Assembly (NCBI GenBank): GCA_003024785.1
Contig: PUQB01000321.1
Location: 97,501 to 161,500 of the forward strand
Direction: 5' to 3'
Length of the DNA stretch: 64,000 nt
Source: Selaginella tamariscina
Taxonomy: Eukaryota; Streptophyta; Lycopodiopsida; Selaginellales; Selaginellaceae
Shown one piece after another: positions 26,561 to 43,600 of this stretch. The notes beneath the pieces were generated by a model. It was given only the letters and a program-made list of their open reading frames with translations, made no database searches and was not told the origin of the DNA. The position numbers and the translations under genes are program-made. The first letter of the stretch is position 1. Each line of letters starts with the position of its first letter.

Positions 26561-27950
26561 TAATAATTAAATAACAATATTATAATATAAGTCCTTAATT
26601 TAAGTTCATAGTAGAAATATATGCCTTCTTTGGTACACTCACATTTTGTTTTTAATTAAACAAGTCCAATGTTACTTGTTTTTCTCCATATAGTCATTGA
26701 CTCATCATAAAGTTTATTCCTCTCTTTAACCACATGAGTTGTAGTGCTTGCTCTTCAACACCTTCAACACTTTGACTGCATATTGGACTTCATCACATAC
26801 ACTTCATAATGGCTTGAATCTCAACCATGTTGCCAACCAAGGCTAAACAAGAGGTAAACAATCTTCTTCACTCTTAACAACATGTTCAAAAATTATAGTA
26901 TTTTAGTATCAAAGAGTGTTTTTCTTTGTTTTATCTCAATGGAAGCACCATTACCTCCCATCTAGTTTTTATAACATGAAATGATGTCATAATAATAAAA
27001 ATGCATTCTTGGCACTAGAACCTTGAGGGTTTCTACTTTTCACATTGCACAATTCCTAACTTTACACCTAGTAACATGCCTGGGGAACAATTGGGGCATA
27101 GAAACAATCTTTGTAACTAAGAGTTTGGGTCTAGCTAGTTTAAATAATCAAGATTCAAGTAAATTGTACTTTATGAACTAGACTCTGACACATAGTTAAG
27201 TGCAGGTTCTTTGTCTCAAACAAGTTAATAGCCAAGGCCTTTGCTACGGCCACCTTAGCTATGCCACGTCAGAGAGTAAGTGCTCGAACATCTGCCAACT
27301 CATGAATAAGTATGTTCTTCAGAGTGGGTGTTAAGGGTTAGACCTTAGGGGTTTGTTGGATGGCATGAACTACCAATTTGGTTCCTTATTTTTTTTTTAC
27401 ATGGGCTTTCACAGGAAAGTGAGTTAGGTAGCTTATTTTTTCACAAAAGTGCTTACTTGGCAACACTCCATGTAGCACTAGGTAAGAACTTTGACAATAA
27501 TATCAAAGCAATTGTTAGTGTCCTATCCCTCTCTTCTTAGCCAAGTGCCAATATACTTGCTATAGTTTTGAGTTGCAATATAGTACTTTAAAGGAGCTAT
27601 CCATTCCTCCTATCATAAATTCTATGTTACAAACAATAATCTCCTATTGAGAATATCTCCCCACCAATAAATATTAACTTACACTCATTCACTTATGAAT
27701 TTATATAGGTTGGTGTCCTTTAGCTTGCAAAGTTGACATCTCTCAAGTTGGAAAGCTAATATTCATATTGCTCTACTAACAAGGATTCTGTTTTTTTTCA
27801 ATTAGTAATTTCCATCATGTTTGTTAACTCTTATTTCCAACATGACATGTACATATCATAAATAAGATGTTTATATAAAGGATGTTGAGAATATAATGCA
27901 AAATACATGAATCCTCTTGGTCATTTTCATTGGTGCTAGATAGCCTTTGG
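26561..27950. other. Microsatellite-free decayed DNA
   Basis: Base texture changes here: TG/GA/TA tracts vanish and C-to-T-like decay dominates. I recognise no protein. This may be the flank or host element of the importin-alpha pseudogene. Confidence 0.4.
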
Positions 27951-27954
27951 CTTT

Positions 27955-28985
27955 CTACATGATACCACAACATACAAAGCCTCCTTTTGAACATCAAACA
28001 CTGAGTTTAAAAGCACCTTAAGAATATGAGGTATCAGGTTGACATCGATTACTACCTCAATTTGATCCTTGTTCCCCTTGATTATGTTTGAGATTGTCTA
28101 GCAAGCCTCCTTCCTTATACTCTTTGTAATGTGTTTATCTAGTACGTATAACAACTAAGGCTCCACAATCTATGACAAATTGTGTTTGATCGTCATCCCT
28201 AATAACAATGTTACACACCCTCCTTAAAGCAGGCATAGAAAGTGACTGAGGAGTTTCACTAGAGTCTTACATACTCCAAACTCAATCGCTGCTTGGATCA
28301 TGTGGTTTTTCTTCATCGAAAAGGTACGACAATGCCCATCATGAATTAATGAGTATCTTGTTATCATTCGAGTGTACAATTCTTCAGTACTAAGGGAGTA
28401 CAAGGGCTCAAGTCAAGAACTGTTGGAGATTATAGCAAAAGTTACTTAGCACCAAGTCGAGTGACACAACATATCAAGTGGGACACCTTTGCGGAACTGG
28501 TTTAGCAAAGGTTCTAATACCTTTCTCCAACATAAACCCCATGTATTGTGGTAAGTCCTTGGCTAGTGAAGGAGTTGAATCAACAATCCATTGCTTCACT
28601 AGTAATGTATACTTTCAATTCCCTTAAGTTATATTTGTAAGAGCCCACGCCACCTTGAACTAATGATTGGGTAAGTGATTGTACTTAAGAAACTCAACTA
28701 GTCGTGCACGACTACTTTTTTGACAACTTCATCAATAAGTGGTGCCTAATCCAAGTAGTGCTTTCTAACCACTACTCCGACCACAACTTACTTGAATAAT
28801 AGTCATCTGACCCTGATTTACTGAACTTTTCCCGATCTAACATTGTAATTAGACAACATTTCTTTGTTAGATTTGCCTCATGCTTCTCCTTGCAAATGCT
28901 GTCCATGTTGTCCTCACATTTCCTTCTAGCATCCTTTGCATTGATAGCACTTTTGTATCCTTCCTTACACATGCAACAATACCTT
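27955..28985 (-). pseudogene. Intronless importin-alpha pseudogene
   Basis: Read on the minus strand, the IBB region is visible at about 28955-28850 (YKSAINAKDARRKCEDNM, KEKHEANLTKK). An armadillo segment lies at about 28690-28635 (RLVEFL, FKVAWALTNI), and a later ARM repeat at about 28095-27975 (IRKEAC-stop-TISNIIKGNKDQI, VVIDVNLIPHILKVLLN, FDVQKEA). Distances between these blocks match the protein spacing without introns. In-frame stops replace a Trp (TGG to TAG) and apparent Gln codons, and frames slip elsewhere. Known: importin-alpha carries NLS cargo into the nucleus; plant genes for it normally have introns. Inference: an old processed retro-copy mutated by methylation-type decay. The 3' part after ARM 8 is not recognisable. 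Confidence 0.75.
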
Positions 28986-31900
28986 AAAATAATAGTACCC
29001 TAACTCTAAGGTATTTATATGTTTTTTAGTCTAAAAAAATTATCAAATTGACCCTCTAACTAATAAAGATTAATTTACTTAAGTCTTACTAATTCACCAA
29101 TAAAATAATGATGTATATTGATATGTTTTATTATAGTGTAATAACATGATTTTTAAACAAGAAAATCATTTAACTAGACAACCCAAAAATTATTCATTAT
29201 CAAAAGCACTAAATCAACTTTCCCTTTTTTATGGTGGTGATGTTACCATCACTATGTTTTATGCAAATGCATCTTTTGATGTATGCCTCTATTGTTGTGG
29301 AGGTAATAGCCCATACTAATCCTTGATTTCAAGGTTATATGATCTTATTGAAAATATTCATGATCACGTCTTAAATGAACATTATCTCCACTTATTTATT
29401 ATTTGTTATTTGTTGGAATCTAATTTAAACATCAAAAAACCTCTTATGGTCATAACACTAAAGAGGTGTGTAGTGTTCAAAATGCTTAATATTCTTTAAA
29501 AAACATCTTGCTCTGAACATGTGATACACAATAGACTTTCTTCGTCAAATATATTCATATATCTTATAAACCAAGATTGACACAATAATAACATCTTCTC
29601 CATGTTTTTCTAAGTACATCCTTAAGTTATGATGTAATCATAAAAAATACAAATAATATTCTTCATTAGTTTCAAAATTTTAATAACTCTATAAGAAATA
29701 AAACATTTAATCATTAACCATTGGTACTCATTTATTTTTTAATTATTATAACTTCTAAATGAATCGTCAAAATGCCATAAGTAAAGGTTGCAACTCTTCT
29801 TTACTTTTTTTTTATCTTTTTATTACTATGCCTTCAAAATATATTATCAAAATACCTTCAACCTAGTAGGGTTGTAACTCTTATTTACTTCTTCAATCCT
29901 TAATAACAACTTCTTCTTGTTTTATTTAACTCTTCATGTATTAAAAAGCGGCATCGTTCATCTTATTCACAATCCCAAAAGCTAAAATAAAATGTCAAAA
30001 CGTTAACTATTATATAATTGCAAGAGAGATGAACCACATACTCCTATCTCTTTTGTAGACTTTTCCCCATAATTAACATTAGCCAAATTTGTAAGAAGGA
30101 ATTCCATAATATGACATTACTTGTTTTCCTTTAGTTGTTTGTGTGAACAACCATGACAATCTAACATCACTTACAAGGATTTAATTCACCCTATTAAAAA
30201 ATATAAAAAAAAAACTAGTTAAAATAAATAAAAACAAAGTAATGCAACAACTTTAACTTTTGACATTTTAATAATCTCATTCTAAGCAACATGGTCATAA
30301 AAAAATTCTTATTATCATTGTTGAGTGAAATGTCTATGAAAAATGTGCTCCTTTGCTTTAAAGTCAATAAGAACACCATAGACATGTAAGTCATTAATCT
30401 TTTAAAAAATAGGTTGAAAATGGATTCAAGTATCCTTTTCTTCATGGGACTTCTTTAGTATGTAACTTATTGAAAAAATGAGCTCTTGTACATCTTTTAT
30501 TCCATTCACATTGTCGTTGCAAGTCATGACATTGTAAGCATGTAGAGATAGTCTTTTGTCATTGTGAAAGTGAACCCATTAGAGTGTAAAAGAATGCTAA
30601 GGTGTTGAACAGCACCTACTTCATAACTTTGCATCTTACATAACAAAAGATAGCTTTTTCTGACCATGTTCAACATTTTAAAATTTTCATAGGTGGCATT
30701 GATTGTACGGAGATTACCCATTAACAACAATCTTCCTTCCATTATATTTTTGAACATTTTTAGAAAAGCTTGTTAATCATATTCAACTTAAGGATTTGTG
30801 TTTTACAATAGTGCATGAACTACTCCTTTATGCTTCAAGTAACCTAACTTATTGTATGCCACACCGAACTAAACATTAGACATAATTATTATGTCTTTGA
30901 TGCCTCTTCTTGATTGTTGTTGTAAATGATTCCTCTCAGAATGGGCATGATAGGTATGTTGATTGTGGTAATAACTATGGCACAACACTTATCACATTCA
31001 CGCTCATTGTGCTATGTTAGAAATAGCTAAACCTTATTACAAGAAATAGAGAAGTCTTACAAACTAACTTTAAAATAAAGGGAGTTTTAAAAGAAACTTC
31101 TTTGCATTTTTTGATAATTAATTATATTTTATTAACCTAAGTTGTAAAATAGTTGTAATTTATTTTTATGTTAATTAAGATCATGATAATTATTAATTTA
31201 AGACATATTTATGTAAGACAATAATAATAGTATCTCATTGCAAACATTAAGAATTGTTGCGAACAATGCATTGGAACATGACATTGGCTTTGGAAACAAG
31301 GATTTAAGTTATATCAAGACCAAGTAAATAAGATGAAGATTTGTGAGTAGAAACAAGTAGTGACTTGTGAAATGGACTTAATTATGAGTGGATGGTGACA
31401 AGGAAAATAACAAAGGTATTGTTAGTGAACTTCATCAAAGTGTCTTGATAGGAATAACCCATATTTAAGGTATTGTGCTTGTAAGATTTATAGTGTTGAA
31501 GTGGAATGTTACAATAAAATCTCAAGTAAGAAATGAAAAATTGAGGAACTATTGAGGTATTTAAAGAGTATTTATCTTCCTTCCAAATTTATATGAGCTA
31601 TTGTGAATGGAAATGAGATAAAGAGTGTCACATTTCTCAAACTCATTTTTAATCAATTGGTAACTTTATTAAAATGACATAATACTATTTAAGGTAGCTA
31701 CAAATATTCTCAAGGGCCAGAATGTTGAAATGGATAACTTAAAAGCCACATCACATAAAACACGTGTAAATAAATTGTTGAACTAAGAACTTATGTAAGA
31801 ATTCATTGTTATGATGTTGAAAAGACATTTTCATTATTATATGTGATAAGAGAAGTAAAAATGCTACATGTTACTTGTTTTAAACAAAGCTAAAGCTACT

Positions 31901-32930
31901 ACAAAACAAAAAATGTTAAAGTCATTCGTGAAGCAATGAATAAAGGTTTTCATTATATTTAGAGACAAACTTTTTAAAAGTTTAAGGAAATGGTAAATTT
32001 AATAATACATTTTAATAATGTTTACTTTGTTAATGCTCTTGTTGAACGAACAATGCTAACAAAGAAGTTGCAAGTATGAGGTTTGATTAAGCTATAACAA
32101 TATTGCAATCAAGAAAGGTGCATCCTACTCTTGACTATTGTAAAACATTTTAAATTTAGGGTTTAGGGTCTATACTTCTTACATTTTAACTAAAAGAGCT
32201 TAGTGGACTCTTATGACATCAATCCTGGTTGAGTATTTGTAAGTTGAGGTGTATAGTCATTTGTTTTTGAACTTAAAACTCTCTCTCTCTTTTTCTCATG
32301 TTGTCTCTTTCATGACATCTCTCTCTATCTATCGTGATGTCTCTTTTATGTCTTTGTCATGATATTGCTCTCTTTATTTGTGTCTATCATAATCTCTTTC
32401 CATTTGTGCATGTGTCCGTGTATATCATTTTCTCTATCTCTCTTAGATAATCAATAAACCTAAATGTTGTAGATATACTCCCAAAATGCCTCACAAGCAA
32501 TGAACATGATTGAATCATGTGTTACAGAACAAGAGAGAGGAAATGTGCAACAAAATTTGTGGTTGATGAAAATGAAGGTATAATTTAACTTAAAGATTGT
32601 TCACACAACACATATATATTATTTTGTTTCATCAATCATAGAGGACTTCGACTATGGTTGGTGAGGATAAACAACAACAACCTACACATGAATATTCTAT
32701 CAATCAAGTGCAGGACTTTAAGAAAGATTCGTTAGTCGACAATTTAAAGAGTGAATTCCACAATAAGTTTGATTGTAAATTTGTATAAGTTAAAATAATG
32801 TTTATTACTTTTAAATTTCAATGAAATCGGTGAAGCTATAATTCAACATGCATATGGTAGTGAGATGGCTCATTGTGGAGAGCTTGGGAATAATTAAGAT
32901 TCTATGCATTACAAACGTAAATTACAAACA
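28986..32930. other. Gene-poor, microsatellite-free decayed DNA
   Basis: Old AT-rich sequence with scattered stops in every frame. A minus-strand open stretch at 30757-30524 has a weak resemblance to Copia gag (KSYLLLCKMQSYEVGAVQHL), which I cannot confirm. Nothing else is recognisable. Confidence 0.35.
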
Positions 32931-32934
32931 GACA

Positions 32935-32948
32935 CACACACACACACA

Positions 32949-33007
<59 letters not shown>
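32935..33007. repeat. (AC)n-(TA)n microsatellite
   Basis: A CA tract followed by about 25 TA units, about 200 bp beyond the 3' end of the kinase gene. Confidence 0.95.
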
Positions 33008-33009
<2 letters not shown>

Positions 33010-33212
33010 GTTTATTCAGACTTAATATTAACAGTTGATTGATCACACAAAACAAACATGCATAAAAATCTATTGGTCTTCTTTTGTATATATGTGTGCA
33101 TGTGTGATATTTTTAAGTTTCATGTGAATTGATATATTAATGTGTATACAAGCTCCTGATTGTGAATATATATACTTGTAAGTTAAATATATTTATATAT
33201 ATATACATATAC

Positions 33213-34721
33213 TTATGTCATCCTCTGGCTGGTGACTTGGACAGATGATAGAGTTCTATGTGGTGAGCTTGTTGATCTCTTTGGTATTCCTACACGCCGT
33301 TGTCTTACAAGTGGGATTAATGAGTGCACCACGTCCGTAATTAAGGGCCTGTAATCTGGCTCTGCTTGCACACACATTGCTGCTATTGCTGCCAACTGCA
33401 CAAACAATCCACTCAGTCATCTGCATATGACACACCTGTGTGTGCGTGTGCGTGTATGTGTACGCATAGATTATTAACTATTATATTTGGTTTTCATATA
33501 TACACCACTTCTCTCTCTGCGTGTGTGGATCTCTGTATTAATTATCATATTTTTCATATATACACCACTATCTATAACTTTTTGTATACATATATGGCAA
33601 TCTCTCTTACACACACACATGTTAACATCTTATGTAGACAGATATAATAATACATAGATGCAGTACTTAATGAGTGATTATTTTATGTACTAACCTGTAC
33701 AAGCTCCTTCATGTTGTACTGTTTTCTAATCAGTGGATCCACCATTTGTGGAAGCTGTTCTCTGTCGGTTAGCCTTGGAAGAGCCTGGTACAATTAAATA
33801 TATTTTATTAAGAAATTACATACATTTTTTAGCAATATAATATTTATTATATTAAATTATAAATTTTACCCATTCAACAAGGTTATTTTGTCCAGGAGGA
33901 CGTCTTGGATCGACGGGAAGCCTTCCCGTTATTAACTCAAGAAGAACAACCCCATAACTATAAACATCTGATTTAGTTGTTAATTGCCCCGTCATTGCAT
34001 ATCTGTATATAACACTTACATTATAATTACACACACGCGCACACCACACACACAACTTACTCTGGGGCAACATAACCTTGTGTACCAAGAACACGAGTAG
34101 AAGCATGGCTGCTAGATCTGTCCGAGCCGATCTTAGCAAGTCCGAAGTCAGCCAGAACAGCCTCGTTGTTCTCATCCAAGAGAATATTACTGCACTTAAA
34201 ATCTCTATGTATTACAGGAGGATTTACATACTCGTGCAGGTACTCTAATCCCTTTGCTGAATCGAACGCTATCATTATCCTCGTCCCCCAATCAAGTACT
34301 TTCCCTGCATGCATGCATGTGCGTATGTGTGCGTGCGTGTGTGTTATATGTACATACCATTTGGAGAATGCAGGTTTTCTTGAGGCTTCCATTGGGCATG
34401 TAGCTATAAACAAGCAACCTGTATTCCTTGTCTGCGCAGTAACCGATGAGGTCCAGCAAATATGGAGACTGTAATCTAGTGAGCAGATCAACCTGTTAAG
34501 CCAAATCGTGATTATCATAAACTCTACATATAAACACACACACACAGCACACACCACATACGTATATATGTGCATCTCTTGCCAGTAAGAGACGTTAAAC
34601 AGTAATACTATATTATTGTCTCCTGACTTTTGGACTTTTACTGCATGTATGTACATGGGAAACGTATGTTTTTGTATGTTCGTGTTGCAGTTTAATCTCT
34701 CTCTACACACACGCACGCAGC

Positions 34722-34753
<32 letters not shown>

Positions 34754-35263
34754 CTCAACTCTGAATTCTCGATCGCCCTGCTTGCCATTTCGGTCCAGAA
34801 GCTTAACAGCTGCATGCCTACCATCAGGTAAAACTCCCTGGTAGACAAGCCCAAACCCACCATGCCCAATCTCATTACTCTTGCTGAAATTGCACGTTGC
34901 AGACTCTAGCTGTTTATATGTAAAAACCTGGCTTTTGGGTGCTCATATCTGTCACTCCTTAGATAATCCATATCCATAGCAGCCTTAGTTTTCTCTACAC
35001 ACATGAAAAACCATGTACATGTGTGTACGTAGTCGTATATACAGTGGATCTAAGTACTAGCATGAACTTACTTGTACCAATGCTCGCTTTCTTCAGCCTG
35101 TGCCTCATGTAGAAGAAGTATACAAAAGCTATAAGCAAGATAAACAGGGCCAATGAAGATGTAATATGGAGATAACAATTGCAATGCTGGTTTTGCTGCC
35201 GTCGATGTTGCTGCTTGTTGGTGCACTCTGAGGACCTTCCACAAGAAGAATTCTCTTAACCAT
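33213..35263 (-). CDS. Single-pass receptor-like serine/threonine kinase with a very short ectodomain
   Basis: Exons: 35263-35072, 34994-34754, 34492-34358, 34304-34061, 34002-33870, 33784-33695, 33395-33213. The N-terminus ([19 protein letters not shown]) is followed by a membrane helix ([17 protein letters not shown]). The kinase shows the Gly loop [11 protein letters not shown], catalytic Lys AAVKLLD, loop [11 protein letters not shown], activation segment [32 protein letters not shown] and [15 protein letters not shown] with no Arg change marks an active RD kinase. It closely resembles Arabidopsis kinases of the At3g58690 type (from memory), related to RLCK VII. Apparent 1-nt losses sit at about 35165 (before the membrane helix), 34940 (A run before the TYKQLESAT segment) and 34388 (before LHSP). 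All splice phases otherwise agree. The ligand is unknown. Confidence 0.85.
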
Positions 35264-35512
35264 TGCTAAATCTGTGTGAAATTATGCAATTAAGTGATTA
35301 ATGTGTGTCTACAACCTTATATGCACACAAACAGAGCATACCCAAATACAGTAATGCATACATTCAACCACAAACATGAGTTAAAAGTAAGAGAAAGGAA
35401 AAGAAAACTTTACAACAATTACTTACATTATAAACATATATGCTGTTTATTAGATTGATTCAGAGCGCTTTGCGGCTGAAAGGTACAGGTACATTATAAA
35501 CAATGCACTACA

Positions 35513-35514
<2 letters not shown>

Positions 35515-35600
<86 letters not shown>
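35515..35600. repeat. (CA)n-(TA)n compound microsatellite
   Basis: About 13 CA units then about 28 TA units, between the kinase start and the PUS1 end. Confidence 0.95.
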
Positions 35601-35604
<4 letters not shown>

Positions 35605-35955
35605 ATAAGGAACCTATGTTACATGCATAACTCCAAACATTCAGGTGAAGGTACAAAATTGCAGTGTCCTCCAGATTTCAGAATCCTCAAACAAAAAACA
35701 AGTGCAGAGTCCCAAAAAATCAACGCACAAACATACGCACGCTATATTTAACATGTGTGTATATATATAATATGTATATATACAGCATATATAAATCATA
35801 CAAAACAGTATGTATAATGTTTATACACAGTAATACGTACACATGTACATATTGTATATACACGTATAGTAATATATAAATCATATGGAGTAAATCTAAA
35901 CCTTATCCGAGCATCGGCCGACACATCGCTGACAATGACCAGCGGTCAGTTCATA

Positions 35956-35989
35956 CAATAGCCGTTGGATTGGCATCTAACGGCTATTG
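35956..35989. other. 11-bp perfect inverted repeat with 12-nt loop
   Basis: CAATAGCCGTT (35956-35966) pairs with AACGGCTATTG (35979-35989). GCCGTTGGAT occurs in the left arm/loop and again at about 35997. It lies about 80 bp beyond the PUS1 stop, so it may be in its 3' region or in the divergent intergenic space. Confidence 0.5.
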
Positions 35990-36069
35990 AACTAGGGCCG
36001 TTGGATCTCGTCAACGGTTTAATCGACTAACCAGAGAATATTCTACTACTTCAAATTTGGCGAGAACAT

Positions 36070-39032
<2,963 letters not shown>

Positions 39033-41194
39033 TATCCAAGACCTAGTATTTCCTCTAATTATAATTAATTATATTTAACTAAACAACATAATTACGTGAG
39101 TTTTCTTAACTTTGAAAGTAGTTAAATATACCAAATTTATATATAGTAGATATCAATTAGTGGTTAACCAATATGTGTGTGTGTGTGTCTACATATATAT
39201 ATATACTATAGTAAGCATATCTACTATATATACACATGCATACACACACGCACGCGCAGTTTTAAACGTGTTGTGCAACGATTATCTGTAAAGAGAGTGC
39301 ATATTAAGAAAATTTATTAATGATGTAAACTTAGAAAAGTATAAGCAACAATTGAACGTTGAGAATATAGAAGGTTTGATTTTTAAGTTCTTAATAATTA
39401 AATTAGTTTTAATCAGCATCTTAATAATTTCATTTAAATTTCACATCATTATAAAACATTTTTTACCTTTTAAGGATTTTAAATTTAGAGACAGTAGCTT
39501 ATTAATAAATAATTAATAAGTTAAATAAATATTTTATAAAATAAAGTTTAAAATTTATTAATGACAATTAGGAAATAAATATAAGTAACACTTTGACCTT
39601 AATACTGAAGAAGGGGTTTGTTTTTATGTTTAAATAATTTAAACTAGTTTGAATCAGCATATTAATAATTTCATTCATCGCAGTTTTACCTGTTTCCAGA
39701 GTTTTACTATTGATCATGAATGAATCGAAAAACTATTAATGTTAAATTATTACAAATAAATTCTCACACTGCAATATATATTAAATGCCATTCCCAATCC
39801 GAGGGCAAGAGACTCTCCAGTAGAAATCATTTGTTAATTTTTTTTTTAAAATTTTTTTAATTATACTTAATTTAAATTTTATTTCTCAAAATACTCTCAA
39901 TCTTTTAAGTATGTTTATAATGAATTTTAAATTAACTGAAGAAAGCTCTTATGTTATATTATATTATAACATTTAAAGTCCATAAAGTATTCACAAATTA
40001 CAAGTTCAATGCGGAGCTGATGTTCACTCTTGTGTTCATATTTGGAGTTAAGTGTGTGTGTGTTGTGTTGGCTATACACATAAATTATTCATAATGTACA
40101 CACACATACAGACAGCATGCAAACATTAAATAATGAGAATGTGACAAAATGTGTCTCTGTTTATATGTGTGTATATGCACTTTAAATAAATTCACACGCA
40201 TATATGGCATTGTGTATATGTATCTGTGAAGTTGACATGAAGGATACATATCATAATGGTATATATTAAGACTAACTATGTATATGTTTATATGTAATCT
40301 TTAATACTTAATCAATTTATGCACAGGGCGTATTAATAAATGTATTTACACATTAATAAATATATGTATATATTAATATATACAATAAACTATATAAATA
40401 TTTTGTTGATGTTATAACATAATAATTTGACGGTTATCTTAACTGTTAAATAATTTTTTAAATCAATGAAATAAAATGAGTAAAGATCGTTCTCAGGTCC
40501 TCTCAGTAGCATTTAAATTTAACCTCTGATGGGTATGCGTCCCCTTTCCACATCACCTGCCATATTTTAAATAATAATAAAATATAAATTAATAAATATT
40601 AAAAGCCAAAGAAATAAATATATATAAAAACTTTTGTAAAAATGAAAAAACGTGTAAACACCGTATGCATTAACCTTAAAGGTCTTTTATGTATACATTC
40701 CTTACATTTTAAGTAAAATTAAATATAACAATAATGAATTAATAAATACTAAAAATTTAAAAAAAAATATATAAAACTTGTAAAAAAAAGTCCAATGCGG
40801 AGCTGGTATTCACTCTGTTATCCAGTCGCTGGGAGCAGAGCACGTTGAGCAATTATGATAATGCTTAATTGGTATAATATAAGACTAACTACGTATGTAT
40901 TTATATGTATGCACAACATATTAATATATACATTAAACTATATAATATTTGTTGATGTTATAACATTGGATAATAATAATTTGAGTTGTTTAATTATCCA
41001 TTGTGCATTAATTAATTCCATCGGAATTTTGAAGTGAATTTTAATAACGTAAATGTAATTTAAGCTATTTTTGAAATGATTTTAATCAACATAGCAATAA
41101 CATGTTTTTAATTTGAACAATAGTTTTTTACAGTTTCTTTGACATTATATGATCCCATTACCCACGCGCACGCGCGCGCACTCACGCACACACA

Positions 41195-41260
41195 ATTGAG
41201 ACCTTTCTAATATGTTCTATCCAAATAGCAACATTCTTCTTAAATAGCTTAATGGCGCAT
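41195..41260 (-). pseudogene. Decayed copy of PUS1 exon 2
   Basis: 'GAGACCTTTCTAATATGTTC.ATCCAAATAGCAACATTCTTCTTAAATAGCTTAAT' corresponds piecewise to the real exon at 38811-38912. The tract lies beside a (CG/CA)n run just as the exon lies beside (ACGC)n. The frame is broken. Confidence 0.6.
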
Positions 41261-41867
41261 ATTTCTATGTATAATTCAAAATATACATTTTAATTAATAT
41301 ACTTATTTTTTTAACGAAACTGCATGCGTACATGTGTGTGTGTGTGAAAATCCTTTACATTGACTAACATGACATCAGGATGTTACACACACTAAGATTT
41401 AATACAAAATTAATATAATAGTGCATTATAGTGCATATAATTGTATTAATACACTAAGATTTAAAATTTCTTTATATTCTTTTTATAGTTATGGGTGTAA
41501 AGTTAAATCAAGTAGTGAAAAGGATATTGTTATTAGTTTAATACAGCTTTCTTATTTAAAAAAGGAAAGAATTTATATCCAGAGGAAACGTGATATACTA
41601 TGCATATAAATAGAGTATTATGTGTGTACGTATGTAGAAAGCGATAGATATACATAGATATATATGTAAAGTAGCATATTTATTTTTTTCATTATTATAA
41701 TAATAAATTATTAATACAGTAGTTTAAAATAAAGAAGTTATAACATATACACTTGAATCACTAATACACTACCTTAAATAAAGTTTAAATTTAGTTTTAT
41801 TATTTCTAATTAAATCTGATAGATATGAAATTTATTTATTTTTAATTTAACTTTCAAGGTAAACTAA

Positions 41868-43600
41868 GAGTTTTATTATAAGTGCAAAGGGTATATAAAC
41901 TCAAAACCATCCAATTAAGGTATATTTTTAATACATTATTAAAATGTTTTAATTTTCTATAATTAGTGTTTATTAAACAAATTTTAAATCTAAAATAAAA
42001 TCTAAAACATTTAAGTCGAAATATATTACAATGCAGGTATTAAGTATATTAATATAATATAATTTTTTTATATAATTAACTTTTTAAATAGAATTTAAAA
42101 TTTAAGCATCTGTAAACTATATTTCACCATTAAATTCTTCTTTTAAAAACCTATGTTCCGTGTCCATTTATGTGTCAAACAATTTTAATAGCTTAAAATG
42201 TTAATATGAGAGTAATAATAATCAATTATATATTTTACATTTCATAAAATAACTAACTAACTAATATATACAATAATATTTTAAATTTATATTTATAATA
42301 TAAATGTGAAACATGAAACGTAACCTATATTATATATTACTGCGATATAATTAATTTAAATTTTGATCTCAAAAGAGCTTAATAGTATCCCTATATATAG
42401 TAAGAATATACAGTCGTATACGACGTAAATGCATTGTACACATACACATTTATCATTTTTATTACTTATTTAATTCTAATAACATTTTTCTTATTTTCAG
42501 ATTTTGTCAGCAACTCAAGTTACTTAACCCAGCGTATATTTTTATTAAAATTAATGTCAAATCCAAATGTGCAAAATGCTAAAGTTTAATCGTATTCAGT
42601 ACGCTTCAGTTAGTCTGATACGGCCTGTGTCTATATCTATCTATATGTGTGCGCGCGCGCGTGTGCGTGTGCTTGGAGAGCTGACATATATGGTAGAAAA
42701 TGTGTGTTTTCCAGACTAAGAAAGACTTAATGCAAAGACTCAACACGTATAAATGTAAATCTACACACACGTCACTCGTTACATAATGATTATCAATCTA
42801 TGATTGAGTTTTAAAATATTACAATACATAATATTTAAATGCAATAAACAGGGTTTTAAAATATCAAGTTAGAGTTTATTAATTTAGAATAATTATATTA
42901 GAATTTAAGACAATTATTACACTAGTCAAATTCATTAATGAGACATTGAAAACGAGGACTTTGTGATGCGCCAATTTAAAATTAGTTTCAATCAGCATAT
43001 TAATAATTTCAGTTAAATCATTTAAACTTCAGATCATCATAAAACAATTTTTACATTAAAGGATTTCTAAATTCACAGAGATAAAAAGAAAACTAGAAAT
43101 TTAAAACTCACAAATCGTACACAATAGACCATTCATACCACAAACATTATGTAGCATACATAAATTACATATATGCATGAGAGAGATCTTCCTACATACT
43201 CAACATCTACTTATTCAGATATTAATTATTTTATATAATACATTAAATGGAAGAGAAGAAGCAACATATTTTTTCATATGTATATAGTAACTTTCCTATT
43301 TATTAGTTAATTAATTTTAGTGAAATTTATGAAACGGATGCAGTCTTTATGTACAGGCCAAAGTAAAATTTCCATGAAATATTTCCGTACGCCGTCACCA
43401 AGCGTGTGTGTGTGTCTATATAATGTTAATGCACTGTTGCTATCAGATTACAAAGTGCGGGCGTGTGTGCTGTAAACACATTAATGGGATTTATAATGTG
43501 AAATAACCATTAAAATATTTCCAGAGTTCTACTATTAATAATAACAATTTCCAAATTCACAAGGCAATAGATATTCAAATAACATACTTCGAGGATGCCT
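41868..43600 (+). repeat. Segmental duplication copy 1
   Basis: Starts 'AAGAGTTTTATTATAAGTGC', passes 'CTCAAAACCATCC', 'GAGAGCTGACATATATGG', 'CACGTCACTCGTTACATAATG', 'ACATTATGTAGCATACAT', 'CGTCACCAAGCGTGTGTG' and ends 'TTTCCAAATTCACAAGGCAA'. The same order recurs in copy 2 from 43612 and, more diverged, from 56776. Each copy ends in a shrunken plus-orientation PUS1 exon 2 trace ('GTTGCTATCAGATTACAAAG'). Confidence 0.75.

Noticed and set aside
30524..30757. Copia gag-like minus-strand ORF
   Set aside because: Only a faint spacing resemblance; no zinc knuckle, protease or RT nearby, so not annotated as an element.
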